Assembly (NCBI GenBank): GCA_023935145.1 | Contig: CM043703.1 | Span: 26,931,727 to 26,995,726 of the forward strand | Source of the DNA: Bretschneidera sinensis | Taxonomy: Eukaryota; Streptophyta; Magnoliopsida; Brassicales; Akaniaceae | DNA: 64,000 nucleotides | Direction of reading: 5' to 3' | Part shown: positions 9,179 through 21,406 of the stretch, one piece after another | Layout of the letters: the number at the start of each line of letters is the position of its first letter | How positions within the stretch are numbered: position 1 is the first letter of the stretch | Position numbers and translations under genes: made by a program | The notes under the pieces: model-generated | What the model was told of the DNA's origin: nothing | The model's database searches: none | The model's input: only the letters and a program-made list of their open reading frames with translations

Positions 9179-12100
9179 ACTTCTCCTCAGCGTCAAGGTT
9201 GACTTCCCTAACCCAATGATCATCCAGGGTCTCATCGTTGTCAATTTTTGAGTAATCTAAATGTTGATGGTCTTCCCCTGACAGAAACTTCTGCTGCATG
9301 ATATATGTGAACTGCTCCATCAAATCTTGCATATCTTCTAGCGATGGGGTTACTGCTCCAGTGTTCTCCACTGTGGTCGACTGGACACCATTGGTTGCCT
9401 CAAGATGATACACAGGCATCTAAAAGTAACAGGGGAATATATCTATGCATCAGAAACAACCTCTTTACTGTTACAGGCTTACAGCAATAAGAACTTAACA
9501 AGTACATTACAAATTTACTTTTTTTTTTCCTTTCCAAATCATGGTAGTTATAGGATGTACCAACCATACATAACGAGTGCGTGATAATAACATTAACATA
9601 ATCTGCTTTATTGTGCTTTAATTAATTTTATTTTTGTAATTTATTGTTGGTACTGCTCTACCAGTACCAAAAAGAAGATTTTCTGAGTTACTACACTACC
9701 GTCCTCTCTTACATGCATCCTCCTCATAGAGTCTCATACAGCATAAATAAGTAATAAAAAATAACCTTATGAAAGCTTAAAGGATACACTAACAAATAAC
9801 GAAAAGTATGAAAATTTACAAAGTATATTTTATATTCTAATAGAGATGGTTTACTTGTTAGTTCTATAAAGAAACCAGATGGAGGCAGTCACGCAGAGAG
9901 AATCAGAGAGGCAATCTATCAAAAGGATCACTAACTGGTGTAGCCTAATCATGCACCTATTTTTGTTAACGCCGTGCATAATAATCCATGCCGGAGATCA
10001 ATTATGTTTTCACCTTTGACTTCAGCAGCACCCCTTTTAGGCACTTCCTCTGCCTTATACTACAACTATTTGATCAATTACTCTGTACCAATTGATGCTC
10101 TTTTTTCGAATAAGGCGTGCCTTCAGGCCATTCCAAAGAAGCTCAAAGCCCCTCGTACGATGTGCACTAGGTTTTCTGGAAAACTAACACATGCTAACAA
10201 GAAACCTACTTCTAATAATTGAAAAATTAAACTGGAAACTAAAAGAAAATTAAAAGACCAAACAAAAACAAGAGTAATTTAAGATAAAAACAATTGCTCT
10301 GTTTCAGGAGTGTTTGCTTCTGGATCCTTTATACAATGAACAACTTGCTACCTTATATTACACAAGAAATAACAGCCCATAATTGTAACTACTTCATCAG
10401 TTCATCTACAATAACAGCATTTGTCCGCCATTGTGATAACTTGCTCTTCCATTCTTTTTTATAAGTAAAATTGTATAAATAAAGCATCCATGGAGTCTTT
10501 AAAAAAAAAACACAGGGTGCAACCATGTACAAAAACTATCTACATGATAGTAACTCCACAAATTCTATAAGATCTTCATTCACAAAAAAAATAACCTTTA
10601 AACCAAAAACTAAGGGTATTGAACCATCGACCTCTAATCACTTCCATATGCATCTCTTCACCATCAAAAGCCCTTCTATTTATCTCATTCCAAACAAGCC
10701 AAAATATAGAGAGTGAAATCAAAGAGTAAGCCTTCTTTAACTCGTTAGAAGCACGTAAACCTCTCCAAGCCTGCACTTCATCTTTCACGGAACTGGCAAC
10801 CACCCAATAACAACACTTGTCCTAAAACTTAGCATCTACACTTTCACTTGACAATATAATGATACATAAACTTCCATGCATTTTGCACACTATCTGATGC
10901 ATTTGCCAAAAGAGTTGGACAAGTGGCACCATTTAACACAAGTGGAGCTGAACATATGGCAGTGCTAGACACTCAATGCACACAGAGGACACAAGATGCA
11001 TGGCACTATCTACATTCTAAACCATTGGGATTTTTGGGTGTCGACGATCCACCCCCCCACCCCCACCCGCCCAAAAAAAAGGAAAAAAAAGCTTTCCTCA
11101 TCATTGCCAATAAAGTGAGAAGGAAAGTGTCTGAATAACCAAAATTTAGCATTTCAAGCGTCACGAAAGCAATTTATCATTTCAGGATCCAAGTTCTCGG
11201 TGGCCACATACAATTCGGAATTTTACATTTAGTATTTCAAGAGCCACAGAAGTAACTTATCATTTTAGGAGCCAAGGAAATTGTTGAACAAAAATGGTAT
11301 CTTAAATGTTGTTGTATTACCAAGCTCTTAAAACCAGCGTACATGTGGAAGGGAAGACGAACTATCTTTGGAAAGCAATAGAAACCCCTACTAAGGTTGC
11401 TTTTTTTGCTTGGGGGCATCTTGGGGTAGTACCTTGACCATTGACAATTGTTAAGGTATAAGAGTATTATTGAACTTATCACATATACCGTCTAACATAA
11501 GTACACAGGTCCAGATGACATTGTCTGGTAGCCTTTTCCCTGGCATTATTCTAATGCCAAGTTAACATGGTATCAGAGGGCATGTTCCTTGGGATCCAGA
11601 ATAAACCCTAAAAAAATCAATCAAATTTCCATCATCTTCTTCCTCTGCTGCAACCACCAAAACCCCTAGATTCTAGATCACCCATAACCCAATTCTTTTC
11701 CTCACTAGCCCATCAGCACAACCCTTCGGCGACCATCACGCTTTTTCTGGTGCGTTTATCTTCAGTTCAGCGCTACCTCTGTCCCCCTTTTCTACTTAGT
11801 CTGACGCACATCCGTCGCGTGCTTCTCCCCATCCCAGCGCGACTCCGTCTCGCGATTCTTCTTCAGTTCGGCACGAGCACCAGCTCTGCTTCTTCAGTGA
11901 GTTTCGTTTCCGGCATTTCTAGTGAGTTTTTGCTACGTGCTTTCTTCTATTGTTTCAGATCTGCCCAAGTGCCAGACCCAAATCCGTGACCCGATCCGGA
12001 TCTGTTCAGTAAGTTAGTCAAAAAAAAAAAAAAAAAAAAAACTAGAATGTTCCTTTTTCACTTTTCTTGCTAGTTCTCTTTGTTTTATAGCCTAATTTTG

Positions 12101-15100
12101 TTCTAGTTTCATTTGAAGTTAAGTTGTTTGTGGAAGCGCTCAATAGACTTTCCGCTTGTTGGTTGTAATTTTTGTGGTTGTTGGTACTATGGAATCGAAG
12201 TCGACCCCTGGTGTGCCTCCCCATGTGCCTACTCACATAATCATTACGTGGAAACTTGATAGTATTAATTATGTTCAATGGTCCAAAGCAGTGTATAAGT
12301 ATCTCACCGGCCACGATAAGGGAAATTTTTTCACTGATGACCCGCCCATGGATAAGAAGTTGTTTGATGCATGGGAACAAGAGGATTTTCTGCTTATTAC
12401 TTTCTTGTTAAATTCGATGCAACCCCAAATTGTTGATGTGTACGCATCTTGAAACTTATATGGAAGTGTGGGAGTATGTCCGTCTGTTGTACTCTAGCAA
12501 CATTAATCAAATGTATAATGTGAATGTTTAGTTATTTCATGGCGAGCAGTGTGGATATCACTGAGTACTTTGTTGATATGAAAATGATGTCTTTAGTGTT
12601 GCGTGCATTGATGCCTAATTCTGTTGATGTTAAGGCAATGCAAAAACGCCAAGAGCAGATAGAGATTCTCACGTTCTTGGCTAGTTTGAATCCTTAGTAT
12701 GAGGCGGTTTGATGGCAGATCCTAGCTGATGCTAAGCTTCCTTCTTGGTTAGAAACTTATTCTCGTATGTTGCGATTTCTCATAATAGTGACAAAGGATA
12801 TGTGGTTGAGAAATCTGCCTCGCAGAGCGGTCGAGCTAATGTTAGTAACGGTAGAGGACGTGGTTCTGGTGATAAGAGTAGTCGTGGTGCGAGATTGGGT
12901 CGTGGTGTTGATCGTGGTTTCTCTCGTCAGTGTACTCATTGACACTGTTATGGACATACTCGGGAGACATGTTGAGACTTGGTTGGTAGACGGCTTCTAA
13001 CTGCTAATGTTGTGACTTCTGATTCTGTTAAGTGTGATCCTACCTCCAATCCTGTGGCCCATACTTCTATGACAATATCCAAAACTGAGTATGATGAGTT
13101 ACTTCAGTATAAAGCAGCTCAACTCACCAGACATCTTCTTCGACAGCTCTTCTGGCCCAGAAAGGTACATCCATTACTTATCTCTCATCTAGTAATCATT
13201 CGTCTAGACCTTGGGTTCTCGACTCTGCAACCACTGGCCATTTGTTAGGTACCGCTGACGTCTTTTCTAATTTTTATCAGTCATCATAATAAACTACTGT
13301 TATTCTTGTTGATGGTTCTAAAACCACTGCTAATGGCCTTGGAAATGTGAACCCTAGTTCTCCTGTGTCTTTATCATCTGTACTTTATGTCATTTTTTCT
13401 CAGTATAATTTGATATCAATTAATCAGCTTACTAAATGTCTTAACTGTTCCGTTACCTTTCTTCCCGATTCTGTTTTTATTCATGATTTAAAGATAAGGA
13501 AGATGATTGGTGGAGGACATGAATCCAACCGTCTTTATCACTTTGATCCTACCCCATCACCAATTGTTGTGTCTCCTTTTCAGATTCATCGTCGTCTTTA
13601 GAGTGTGTCGTGTCAGTTGGGAAAGCACCATCATGTGTCGTTTGCTTCCCAAGTTAAATAAACGTATGTTTGGTCCCTTTATGTCAGTGCATTCTAATGC
13701 TTGGGGCCCAAATCGTGTGTTTTCCAAACTTAGATTTTGGTATTTTGTTACTTTTGCAGATGATTATTCTAAGTTCATCTGGTTTTATTTAATGAAAGAT
13801 CGGTATGAGTTGTTTTCTAATTTTTGTGCCTTTTGTGCTGAGATAAAAACCCAATTTGACTTGTGTTAAAATTATTCATAGTGATAATACCTGTGAGTAT
13901 TTTTTTGATCTTTTTACAGCTTTCATGACTATGTCTGTCATTATTCATCAATTGTCTTGCTCTCATACCTCCCAACAAAATGGAGTTGCGAAGCGCAAAA
14001 ATCATCTTTTGGATACTACTCGTACTCTTTTATTTCATATGCATGTCCCCAAATTGTTTTGAAATGAGGCTTGTCTTACTGCATGTTACTTAATTAACCT
14101 TATGTCATACTCTATTATTGATGGAAAATCTCCTCACTTCGTGCTATTTCCTCAAGATGCTCCATTCTACTTACCTCCTTGTATCTTTGGGCCAGTTTGT
14201 TTTGTTCATCAACTCAAACCAGATGTTGACAAACTCGATCCCTGCTCCATTGAGTGTATTTTCTTGGGTTATTCTCGCAAATTGAAAGGTTATCGGTGTT
14301 GTAATCCGTCGATGAAAAAAATACTTTCTTTGTGTTGATTTTACGTTCTTTGAGTCTACCCCATTTTATTTTGAGTCTCACTCTGTTTCCTTCTTCGTTG
14401 CCCATTCCAATGTTTCTTTCCCAGTCGTATCCTCCCACATCAGTCTCTCCTCCATTTGTTCCTCCGCTGCAAGTTAACACCCGTCGTCCACGACAAGATC
14501 GCCCTCCTTCAATCTCTGTCGCTCCATCAATTCCTCCCTCGTTGGGAGATCTGGATCCACCTCTATCTTCCTATTCTGAGGATGATCTCCCCATTCCTCT
14601 TTGTAAGGGTAAGCGTTTATGCACCGCTCATCCTATAGCTAATTTTGTGTCCTATGATAATTTATCTCCTTCATACTCTTCGTTTGTTGCTTCAATCTCT
14701 ACTATCTCTATCCCTGAGTTTGTTATGGAAGCTTTGTCTCATTCTGGGTGGAAAGCAACCATGGAAGAGGAGATGAATGCCTTTAGTACTAATGCTACCT
14801 GGGACTTGGTTCCTTTTCCGTTTGAAAAATTCGTTGTTGGATGTCGTTGGGTTTATACTGTTAAGGTTAATCCTGATGGTATTGTTGACAGGATGAAAGC
14901 TCATTTGGTGGAGAAAGGGTATACATAGGTGTATAGTATTGACTTTGCTGAGACATTCTCTCGTGTGGCTAAGATCACATCGATTCGTGTCTCTATCTCC
15001 TCAGCAGCTACGTTTAATCGGCCTTTACATCAATTGGATGCGAAGAATGCTTCCTTGCAAGATGATATGCAAAAATAGATTTACATAGAGCAACCTCCAT

Positions 15101-17859
15101 GGTTTGGGTTTATTACTCAGGGGGAGTCTGAGTTAGTATGTCGGTTGTCGAAGTCTCTACATAGCTTGAAACAATCCCTAGAGCATGGTTTGGCATGTTC
15201 AATGAAGTAGTAATTGACATTGGTCTCAGTAAGTATGGTGTAGATCTTGTTGATTGTGTATGTGGATGATATTGTGACCACGAGAGATGACAAAGAGAGA
15301 ATTCTAGCACTAAAACAGTTCTTGAAACTAGCAATATGTTCTTGATTTGTTGAGTGATACAAGAACGTTATGATGTAAGCCTATAGATAATCATATAGAT
15401 CCCAACACAAAACTTGCGGTTGATCAGGGTAAGTTATTGTCCGATCCAAGACAGTATAAAAGATTGGTTGAGAAATTGAATTATTTAACTGTTATTAGAT
15501 CAGATATCTCATTTGGAACAAGTGTAGTTAAACGGTTTCTAGATGCCTCACGGTTTAGTCATTGGGATGCTATTATTCGTATCTTGAGATATATTAAGAG
15601 TTCCTTTGGTTGTGGTTTACTTTATCAAAACTATGGTCATACTCAGGTTGAGGGTAATAATGATGCAGATTAGACGGGCTCTCCATCTGATAGGAGGTCC
15701 ATTACTGGATATTGTGTGTTTGTTGGGGTAATCTAGTTTAATGGAAGAGTAAGAAACAAACTGTGGTTGCTAAATCAAGCGTTGAGTCCGAATACAGAGC
15801 GATGACACACTACCTATGAGTTGGTTTGGCTGAAAGCATGAAACAGCTGTTAGCATAACTTGGGTTTAAGCAGCAGTGTCCTATAAACTTGGTATGTGAC
15901 AATCAAGCAACTATTCATATTGCAAATAATTTGGTGTTTCATAAGAGGACTAAGCATATTGAAGTTGATTGTCATATCGTTTGAAAAAAACTTTTGCAAA
16001 ATGTGATTAGTACTAGACATATGAAATTGCTAGATCAGTTAGCATACTTGTTTACTAAACCATTGGATGGTTCACGGGTTGGATCAATTTGTAACAAGTT
16101 GGATGCACATTACATATATGCTCTAACTTGAGGGGGAGTGTTAGGGCATAATCCACTCCTTCCATTTTAGAGATCACTTAAGCCATCAACTTACAACACC
16201 AAAACTTCTAAGCATTGCCTCTACCAACAACCAACACTTAAAGAATGCAAACATTCTAAAAACCCAGTAGAAGAACAGAAAACAAGATTCACAACCTTCA
16301 TGTTTCAAATTGCCATAACATAAAAAAAGAGCCAGAAGAGAAGAACATGAACTACAACTTCAGCGGTGAATAACAGCCATTCATTTCCAAATATACATAT
16401 GATAAAAATCATGTTTTGCTTTATAATGTTCCCTTATGTCCTCTTTCTCTATCCCTCTAACGGGTGTGCATGCCTGTGTACTTCCGTCACCCTCATAGTG
16501 TCTAAAAGAACGATTCAAATCAATTGTTCCTTGTTTACACTTTCACGGAAAGCGTGAATAAAATCACAATTTACATAGCTAAGCATGTCCAGAAATATGA
16601 TTTCACCAAACATGACGCTTCCTCTAGAGCTTGTTGGACTTTGAAAACATGATTTAGAAACACATTTCATTCAATTCGAATTTTAAGAACATCAGAGACT
16701 TTGACGGTTGCATTTAATTAGTTAAAAAGTTTTTAGGTTTTTAACCACCTTTACACTTACGGGATTCAACCAATTGTCTCACTTTCTCCTGTAGATCTTA
16801 GTTAGTCTAAGTTGCAAGAAGTAGCATCCTAGCTACAAAGTTCACTTTCACGACAAGAAAATTTAGCATTTTTATTATATGATTTGAATAGTTAAAGAAG
16901 TAAGATTAAGCTAATGAGAGTGAAATCTATGTCTGAAACACTGTATAAATTTCCAAGTAGTAAATACAAAAAAGAATACATTCTATGAGAGTATAATAGT
17001 GAGAAATATCTACTCAACTTTCTTATTTGCACTTTTTGAACTATTACACATAAAAAATAATCAAAATAAAATTGCTCAATGGTTACCTCTTTTGGATGTG
17101 AACCACCAATTGCCTCCTTTGATTCTTCTTCTTCTTCTTCTTCCTCCTCCTCCTCCTCTTCTTCTTCCTCCTCCTCCTCTTTTTGGTTTGTCTCATTACC
17201 AATCCAATCCCTCTCAGCCACACCCAACCTCTGCTGCTCCTCCCTAATCTTCGCGACCAATATTGCTTCCTCTGACCTCCTCATCAATGTTTCTGACCAC
17301 CTCTCTCCTGGCCTAGCCATGCTCCTGCCACTCAGATCCTGAAACTTCCCCACATACTCATGATGCAAATATGGCTCTCTCTCCCTCATTGCATCCTCTG
17401 AGAAATACTGCCCATCCGACAACAGTTTATTCAGGTAAGCCAGCCTCCTGTTCCTCACAATCACCATCCTTGATCGCAACTCCTCTGAAGTTGGATTCAT
17501 TTTTTTTCTCAGATCCTTTAAGTGCCAATTTATCTCGTAATCATTGTTAAGCGCATCAAATTCCAGTAGCTCATCAGAAGTCAATTGTGATCCATATCGT
17601 TCTGAATCAACATATCAACTAAATCAGTACCTATAATACAATTAAATTGGGGAATTATATTATGAGACATGTTGCATAAGGATCATTATCATAATGCTAT
17701 TTTGATTATTCATTAAATCGGGCTCAAGAAAATATCTCTCAACTTAGGTGAATGCAAATATGAGCTTGTTAAGGTGGGCTCGCTTAGCCAATTTGCATAA
17801 TTGATTTGATTTTGTACCTTTTTCTTTTCCTCTCTTTTCATTAATTATTCACCAAATGC

Positions 17860-17932
<73 letters not shown>

Positions 17933-18525
17933 TCCAAAAACAAATAAAGTGAACGATTTTTCTTTTATTTTTGTTGTCAACCGAATAGAAAATAAGCTGC
18001 CGGAGACCAAAGAATGGTGGTTTTTAACTAGTTTGCTTAGTTTAGCGGGTGTTTATCTTCTAGTAAAAAAGCCAAAGCTACAAGTTACTTGAGAGCTATA
18101 GCTTTAAAGACTATTCATTCTTTCCAAAATTTTCTCAGCAACCAAGCATAAAAATTTATGACCAAAATGATTCAGCTGAAAATTTCACAACATTGAAGAT
18201 AATAAGCTTATAAAATTTCCGTTCTTTACGACAATTTCAGCTTGTTCTCAGCATCAAAACAGAATACTGATTTCTTCAATAAATTGACTCAAATTTTAAT
18301 TATAAAAAACAAACTCTGAAAGAATAAGAAGAAGAAGAAAGCAATACCTAGGAAAACGGCGATGTCTCGGTCGAGGAGGTCGTGTAGGATGGATTTGCGC
18401 TGCGAGGGAGTGATGGCGGATTGTTGAAGAGCACGAGGAAAGTAGAGGTTCTCAAAAGATGATAGCCTCTCCGTTATGCTCTCTATCGCTTCTTTCCTTA
18501 CTCTTCTCTCCATCTCCATCCCCAT
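9162..18525 (-). CDS. CCDC97: CCDC97-like protein (CCD97 C-terminal domain), 3 exons
   Basis: Exons on the minus strand: 18525-18348, 17601-17087 and 9419-9162; 951 nt, 316 aa. Donors are GTATTG and GTAACC, acceptors TTCAG and TTTTAG, and the phases (1, then 0) join cleanly. The start is ATG 18525. Motifs shared with animal CCDC97 are [14 protein letters not shown] (about residues 123-136), HHEYVGKF, and the C-terminal [19 protein letters not shown] with DAEEKYF. Residues 201-219 are an uninterrupted run of 19 Glu just before the exon 2/3 junction. Human CCDC97 is found with the SF3b splicing complex, so a nuclear splicing-related role is inferred. Intron 1 is 746 bp. Intron 2 is 7,667 bp and contains a decayed copia element and LINE fragments; the open frame is intact, so the gene is probably still expressed. 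Confidence 0.85.
9420..10499. other. CCDC97-like intron 2, 3' part without recognised element
   Basis: Intron sequence between exon 3 and the LINE fragment. It is A+T-rich, with no exon or element boundary that I can support. Confidence 0.5.
10500..10803 (-). pseudogene. LINE (L1-type) fragment, C-terminal end of reverse transcriptase ORF
   Basis: The minus strand reads [28 protein letters not shown] and RRAFDGEE, the conserved end of plant LINE ORF2 after the zinc-binding (zf-RVT) domain, with a stop after FKGYFF. The flanking stretch (10500-10570) resembles a LINE 3' end with an A/T run. Everything upstream (endonuclease, RT) is missing, as in a 5'-truncated insertion, and the gene-sized remainder is absent. 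Confidence 0.75.
11330..11448 (+). pseudogene. LINE zf-RVT fragment on the plus strand
   Basis: The plus strand reads [20 protein letters not shown], the N-terminal half of the zinc-binding RT-associated domain of plant LINEs. A stop follows at once, and the fragment ends at the copia 5' LTR (11449). It is on the opposite strand to the other LINE piece 500 bp away, so both pieces may derive from rearranged or separate insertions. Confidence 0.65.
11449..11567 (+). repeat. 5' LTR (119 bp) of the intronic copia
   Basis: It begins TGTTAAGGTATAAG and ends GTTAACA, immediately followed by the tRNA-complementary TGGTATCAGAG. 119 bp is short for a copia LTR. The 3' copy is reduced to its first bases, so the true length cannot be confirmed. 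Confidence 0.65.
12189..16131 (+). pseudogene. copia Gag-Pol of the intronic element, many stops
   Basis: ATG 12189 opens Gag ([37 protein letters not shown]). A knuckle region near 12930-12975 reads [17 protein letters not shown]. Protease: [12 protein letters not shown] (near 13210). Integrase 13620-14340 has [12 protein letters not shown] and [10 protein letters not shown]; the usual catalytic Glu of the GVAERKN motif is Lys here. RT 14700-15360 has [12 protein letters not shown] and [13 protein letters not shown], with the YVDDIV active-site box still present near 15259. RNase H 15437-16131 has [14 protein letters not shown] and [10 protein letters not shown]. Stops and shifts occur in every domain (for example after GYT at 14928 and DAD at 15673). 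It is non-functional. Confidence 0.9.
16153..17086. other. CCDC97-like intron 2, 5' part
   Basis: Intron sequence between the copia remnant and exon 2. It has no recognisable exon, element end or RNA gene. The copia 3' flank at 16153-16400 does not match its 5' LTR. Confidence 0.5.
17860..17932. repeat. (AAT)n microsatellite in CCDC97-like intron 1
   Basis: An uninterrupted trinucleotide run of about 24 units within the 746-bp first intron. It is a good candidate polymorphic marker. Confidence 0.95.
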
Positions 18526-21406
18526 TTTTTTCTCTCTCGTCAATATCTTCTTCTTAGATTAGTCCTATTTTGTTCCCCTGTTACGTACATGTACCATTCT
18601 GATTGCTGTGTTGATTCGGTGCGTTCCATTAATAGGTGGACACATGCTAGTCACGTGGGAATGACGGTCTTAAGTGCATCTCTCTTCCGCTTCCCGGTGA
18701 TCTAAAGACCTAAACCGACAGATTCCGTTTAATTTGTTATGCTTATTGCATAAGAATGCATAAGAAGTCCTTGAGCTTTGATTGAATTGGACTAAATTCT
18801 CACATTGTTAGAAAAAAAATGAATCTTATAGTTTTTATGAAATTATTTTAAATTCTACAGTTATAATGTTTCGAAGAAAAAAAAATATGGAATTCATATT
18901 AAATGAATTCACTCAAAAGTAATTTTTTGGTGAAATTAAAGTCAATAAAACTACATTGTATCATGTTGGGTAAAAGTTAGGAAACTTAAAATGGTTCTTT
19001 TAATATATTGTGTGTACCAAATAAGGCCTTAACCTAAATCAACCCAAAAACACACGAACACCATGCCCATGAGCACGCGCATGTTTTCTTTTTCTATTAC
19101 TACACGATGCATGTTCCCTACATGTTTCTTCCTTTTGTCTAAAAGACAAGACTAAAAAAATTCTTTTAAAAGAAACACTCATCTCTCAAATGTAGCTTTC
19201 TCTCCCTCACTTATCTCATCTTTCTCCTGAACTATCTCTCTTTCCCACACAAAATTTTCCTTCTTTTTTTATTCTTATTCTTCTTTACCATTTTTCTCTT
19301 TTCCTCTTCTTCTCATTTTCTTCCATCTATAACAACATCTATACCTATCACTTTCTAAAAAAAACTTAATTTTTTTTCAAATTTTTGATCTAATTTTTCT
19401 CAACTCCAAACGCCATAAATTCCGACCACCAAGGGTATTTTCCAGCAAACCATCATTTGGGTAGGCGATGGTAAGTTTTCTCTTCCTTTCTCTTTCAGTT
19501 TCTCACCATTAAAGCACTATCTCTCTCTTTTACTCTATTTTCCTCTCTCTAAAATTCTGAACATTGCATGCAATTCGACGGATTCCGACAACTCTCTGGT
19601 CGCCGTTAACATATAATCTACTCACAAATTTAAGTTTGGTAAAATTTTTCCTTGTTAATCAAATTTTTATGTATTTACACATTTTTTTAAATATGTGTCT
19701 ATGGGTTCCAAGAATTTGATATATTTAAGGATTTTGGATTTTTGTTATAAAATAAATAGTGATAAATTTAATTTTTGTCTAGTTTCATGAATTAACCATT
19801 TTTTTCTTCATTATAACAAAAATTCAATATTTTTAATCAAGTAATTAAGAATTAACATGTGGGAGAATTTTGGGATTTTCATGAAAAGTTTGTTTAAATC
19901 ATCTATAATTGATTGACGTCAATTTAAATTTGTTTACAAATTTCATTTCATAGTTATTTTTGGTGTGCTTAGATTTAAGTGATAAAGGCTATTCTTACAT
20001 ACTCATTTTTGAATATGGTGTAGATTAGTTTGTGAAAATTTCATAAATTGGAGAAAAATAAGTTGAAGTTGTATTGTGTAAATTTTATAAGCTTTTAAAA
20101 TATAAGCCTTACCATATAAGTGAGGACAATTTTTTTTTTTTTTACAATATAAATTTAGTTTTAAAGAGAAGTTAGGAAATGAAGAATAGATTTTCATCCA
20201 TGGGTCTTGAAAATGGAGTATGCTTGGGATGGATGGTAAGTTGTTATGCATGTTGGATTTTGACTTTGAAAGAATTGGGTAAAGTCCAAATACAAAGGAG
20301 TTACTGTCAAAATTTCGATAGAATTTATCTTGGCATTTTCAATGACATTTTTTAAAAAAATGAATGAGAATGAAGAAAATGTTATTCATTAAAAAGGGGA
20401 AGAATAAGTTCAAAATAATGATAAGATTAATAGAAATTATTTTAAGGAAATAATAAATCTTTTCAAACTATCAAAATTAACTAATTACTATTGGATTAAA
20501 TACCCATGTATACATGCATCATAACTTTTCTTGAACATTTTTGGGAAATGTAATGGAGTCAATTAGCTTATACTAGTATGTATTCTTATAGGTAGTGTAT
20601 TAAGACCAGGTCCGAGTACTGTTACTTTTGAGAGCATCGTTTTTGGGTTATAGCTTAAGGTGAGTTGACTACCAATCAAATATTCTTTACTCTTTTCATT
20701 TTATTGAAATGTAAGTTTACTACTAGTGGATATTCTCCTCCTTATTTTATGGAAAACATGATTTATACTATTGAATTATGGGAATTTGAGATTTTGTGAT
20801 TTTTTTTACCGAAAACATAAGTGGTTCTTTACACGTATTAACGTATTATTTAAATTTTATTTGATTTGGAGAAGTTCAATATTTTTCTATGATACATTAT
20901 GAGTAGAGTTGTTCATGTGATTTTATTGGGGATTGTTTTATAGGTATTTTAAGATGTCTTATTTGATATCCTTCGGATTCTTTTATCATCTTTCGGTTGA
21001 AGTGTTGATTTTTTTCAAAGATTTTGGGAAAGTTGAGAATTTTAGTGATTCGAAATTTATTTGAAGATACTGAATTGAAACAAATGATGATTTAAATTGT
21101 GAGAAATATGGATATTTTATGGTTTACTGGTTTTATTTGAATGGGCTTGGTATTGATGTTGCAATTATATGTAGTAAATATGAATACATATTATTAGTAT
21201 TCTGCTTGAGAGGGCATATACAATTATTATAAAGGCGTTTTCAGAGATTAATCCGCCTTGATTATATTATACATGTCCTTCTTGAAAGGGGACTGTTGTA
21301 TTATTAGTAACCTACTTGAAATCAAGGGATATATGGTTGTGATAAAGGCGTTTTCAGAGATTACTTTGCCTACTGTTACAGTCTGTTATAGCATCTGGAT
21401 ACGTGC
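18526..21406. other. Intergenic DNA with pyrimidine-rich block; possible decayed LTR
   Basis: The first few hundred bases are the promoter side of the CCDC97-like gene. From about 19180 to 19560 the plus strand is strongly pyrimidine-rich (TCTCTC, TTCTTC runs) and is followed by consensus-like donor words (GATG/GTAAGT at 19467-19475). Near 21190-21375 a module containing AAAGGCGTTTTCAGAGATTA occurs twice about 110 bp apart. This layout resembles LTRs of large gypsy elements, and the segment ends in TGTTACA at about 21380, but no TG start with a matching flank duplication was found. No open frame is convincing. Confidence 0.35.

Larger units (their letters stand above)
11449..16152 (+). mobile_element. 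Decayed Ty1/copia element inside CCDC97-like intron 2
   Basis: Layout: short 5' LTR (11449-11567), primer-binding site TGGTATCAGAG (11568-11578), leader with a 20-bp A run (about 12020-12040), gag, protease, integrase, RT and RNase H in the usual copia order, polypurine tract AGGGGGAG (16131-16138), then only about 14 bp resembling the LTR start (TGTTAGGGCATAA from 16139). The element is antisense to the host gene. It is dead because every domain carries stops. Confidence 0.88.

Noticed and set aside
17079..17342. Plus-strand poly-Ser/poly-Leu frames
   Set aside because: They are antisense to the poly-Glu codons of the CCDC97-like exon 2.
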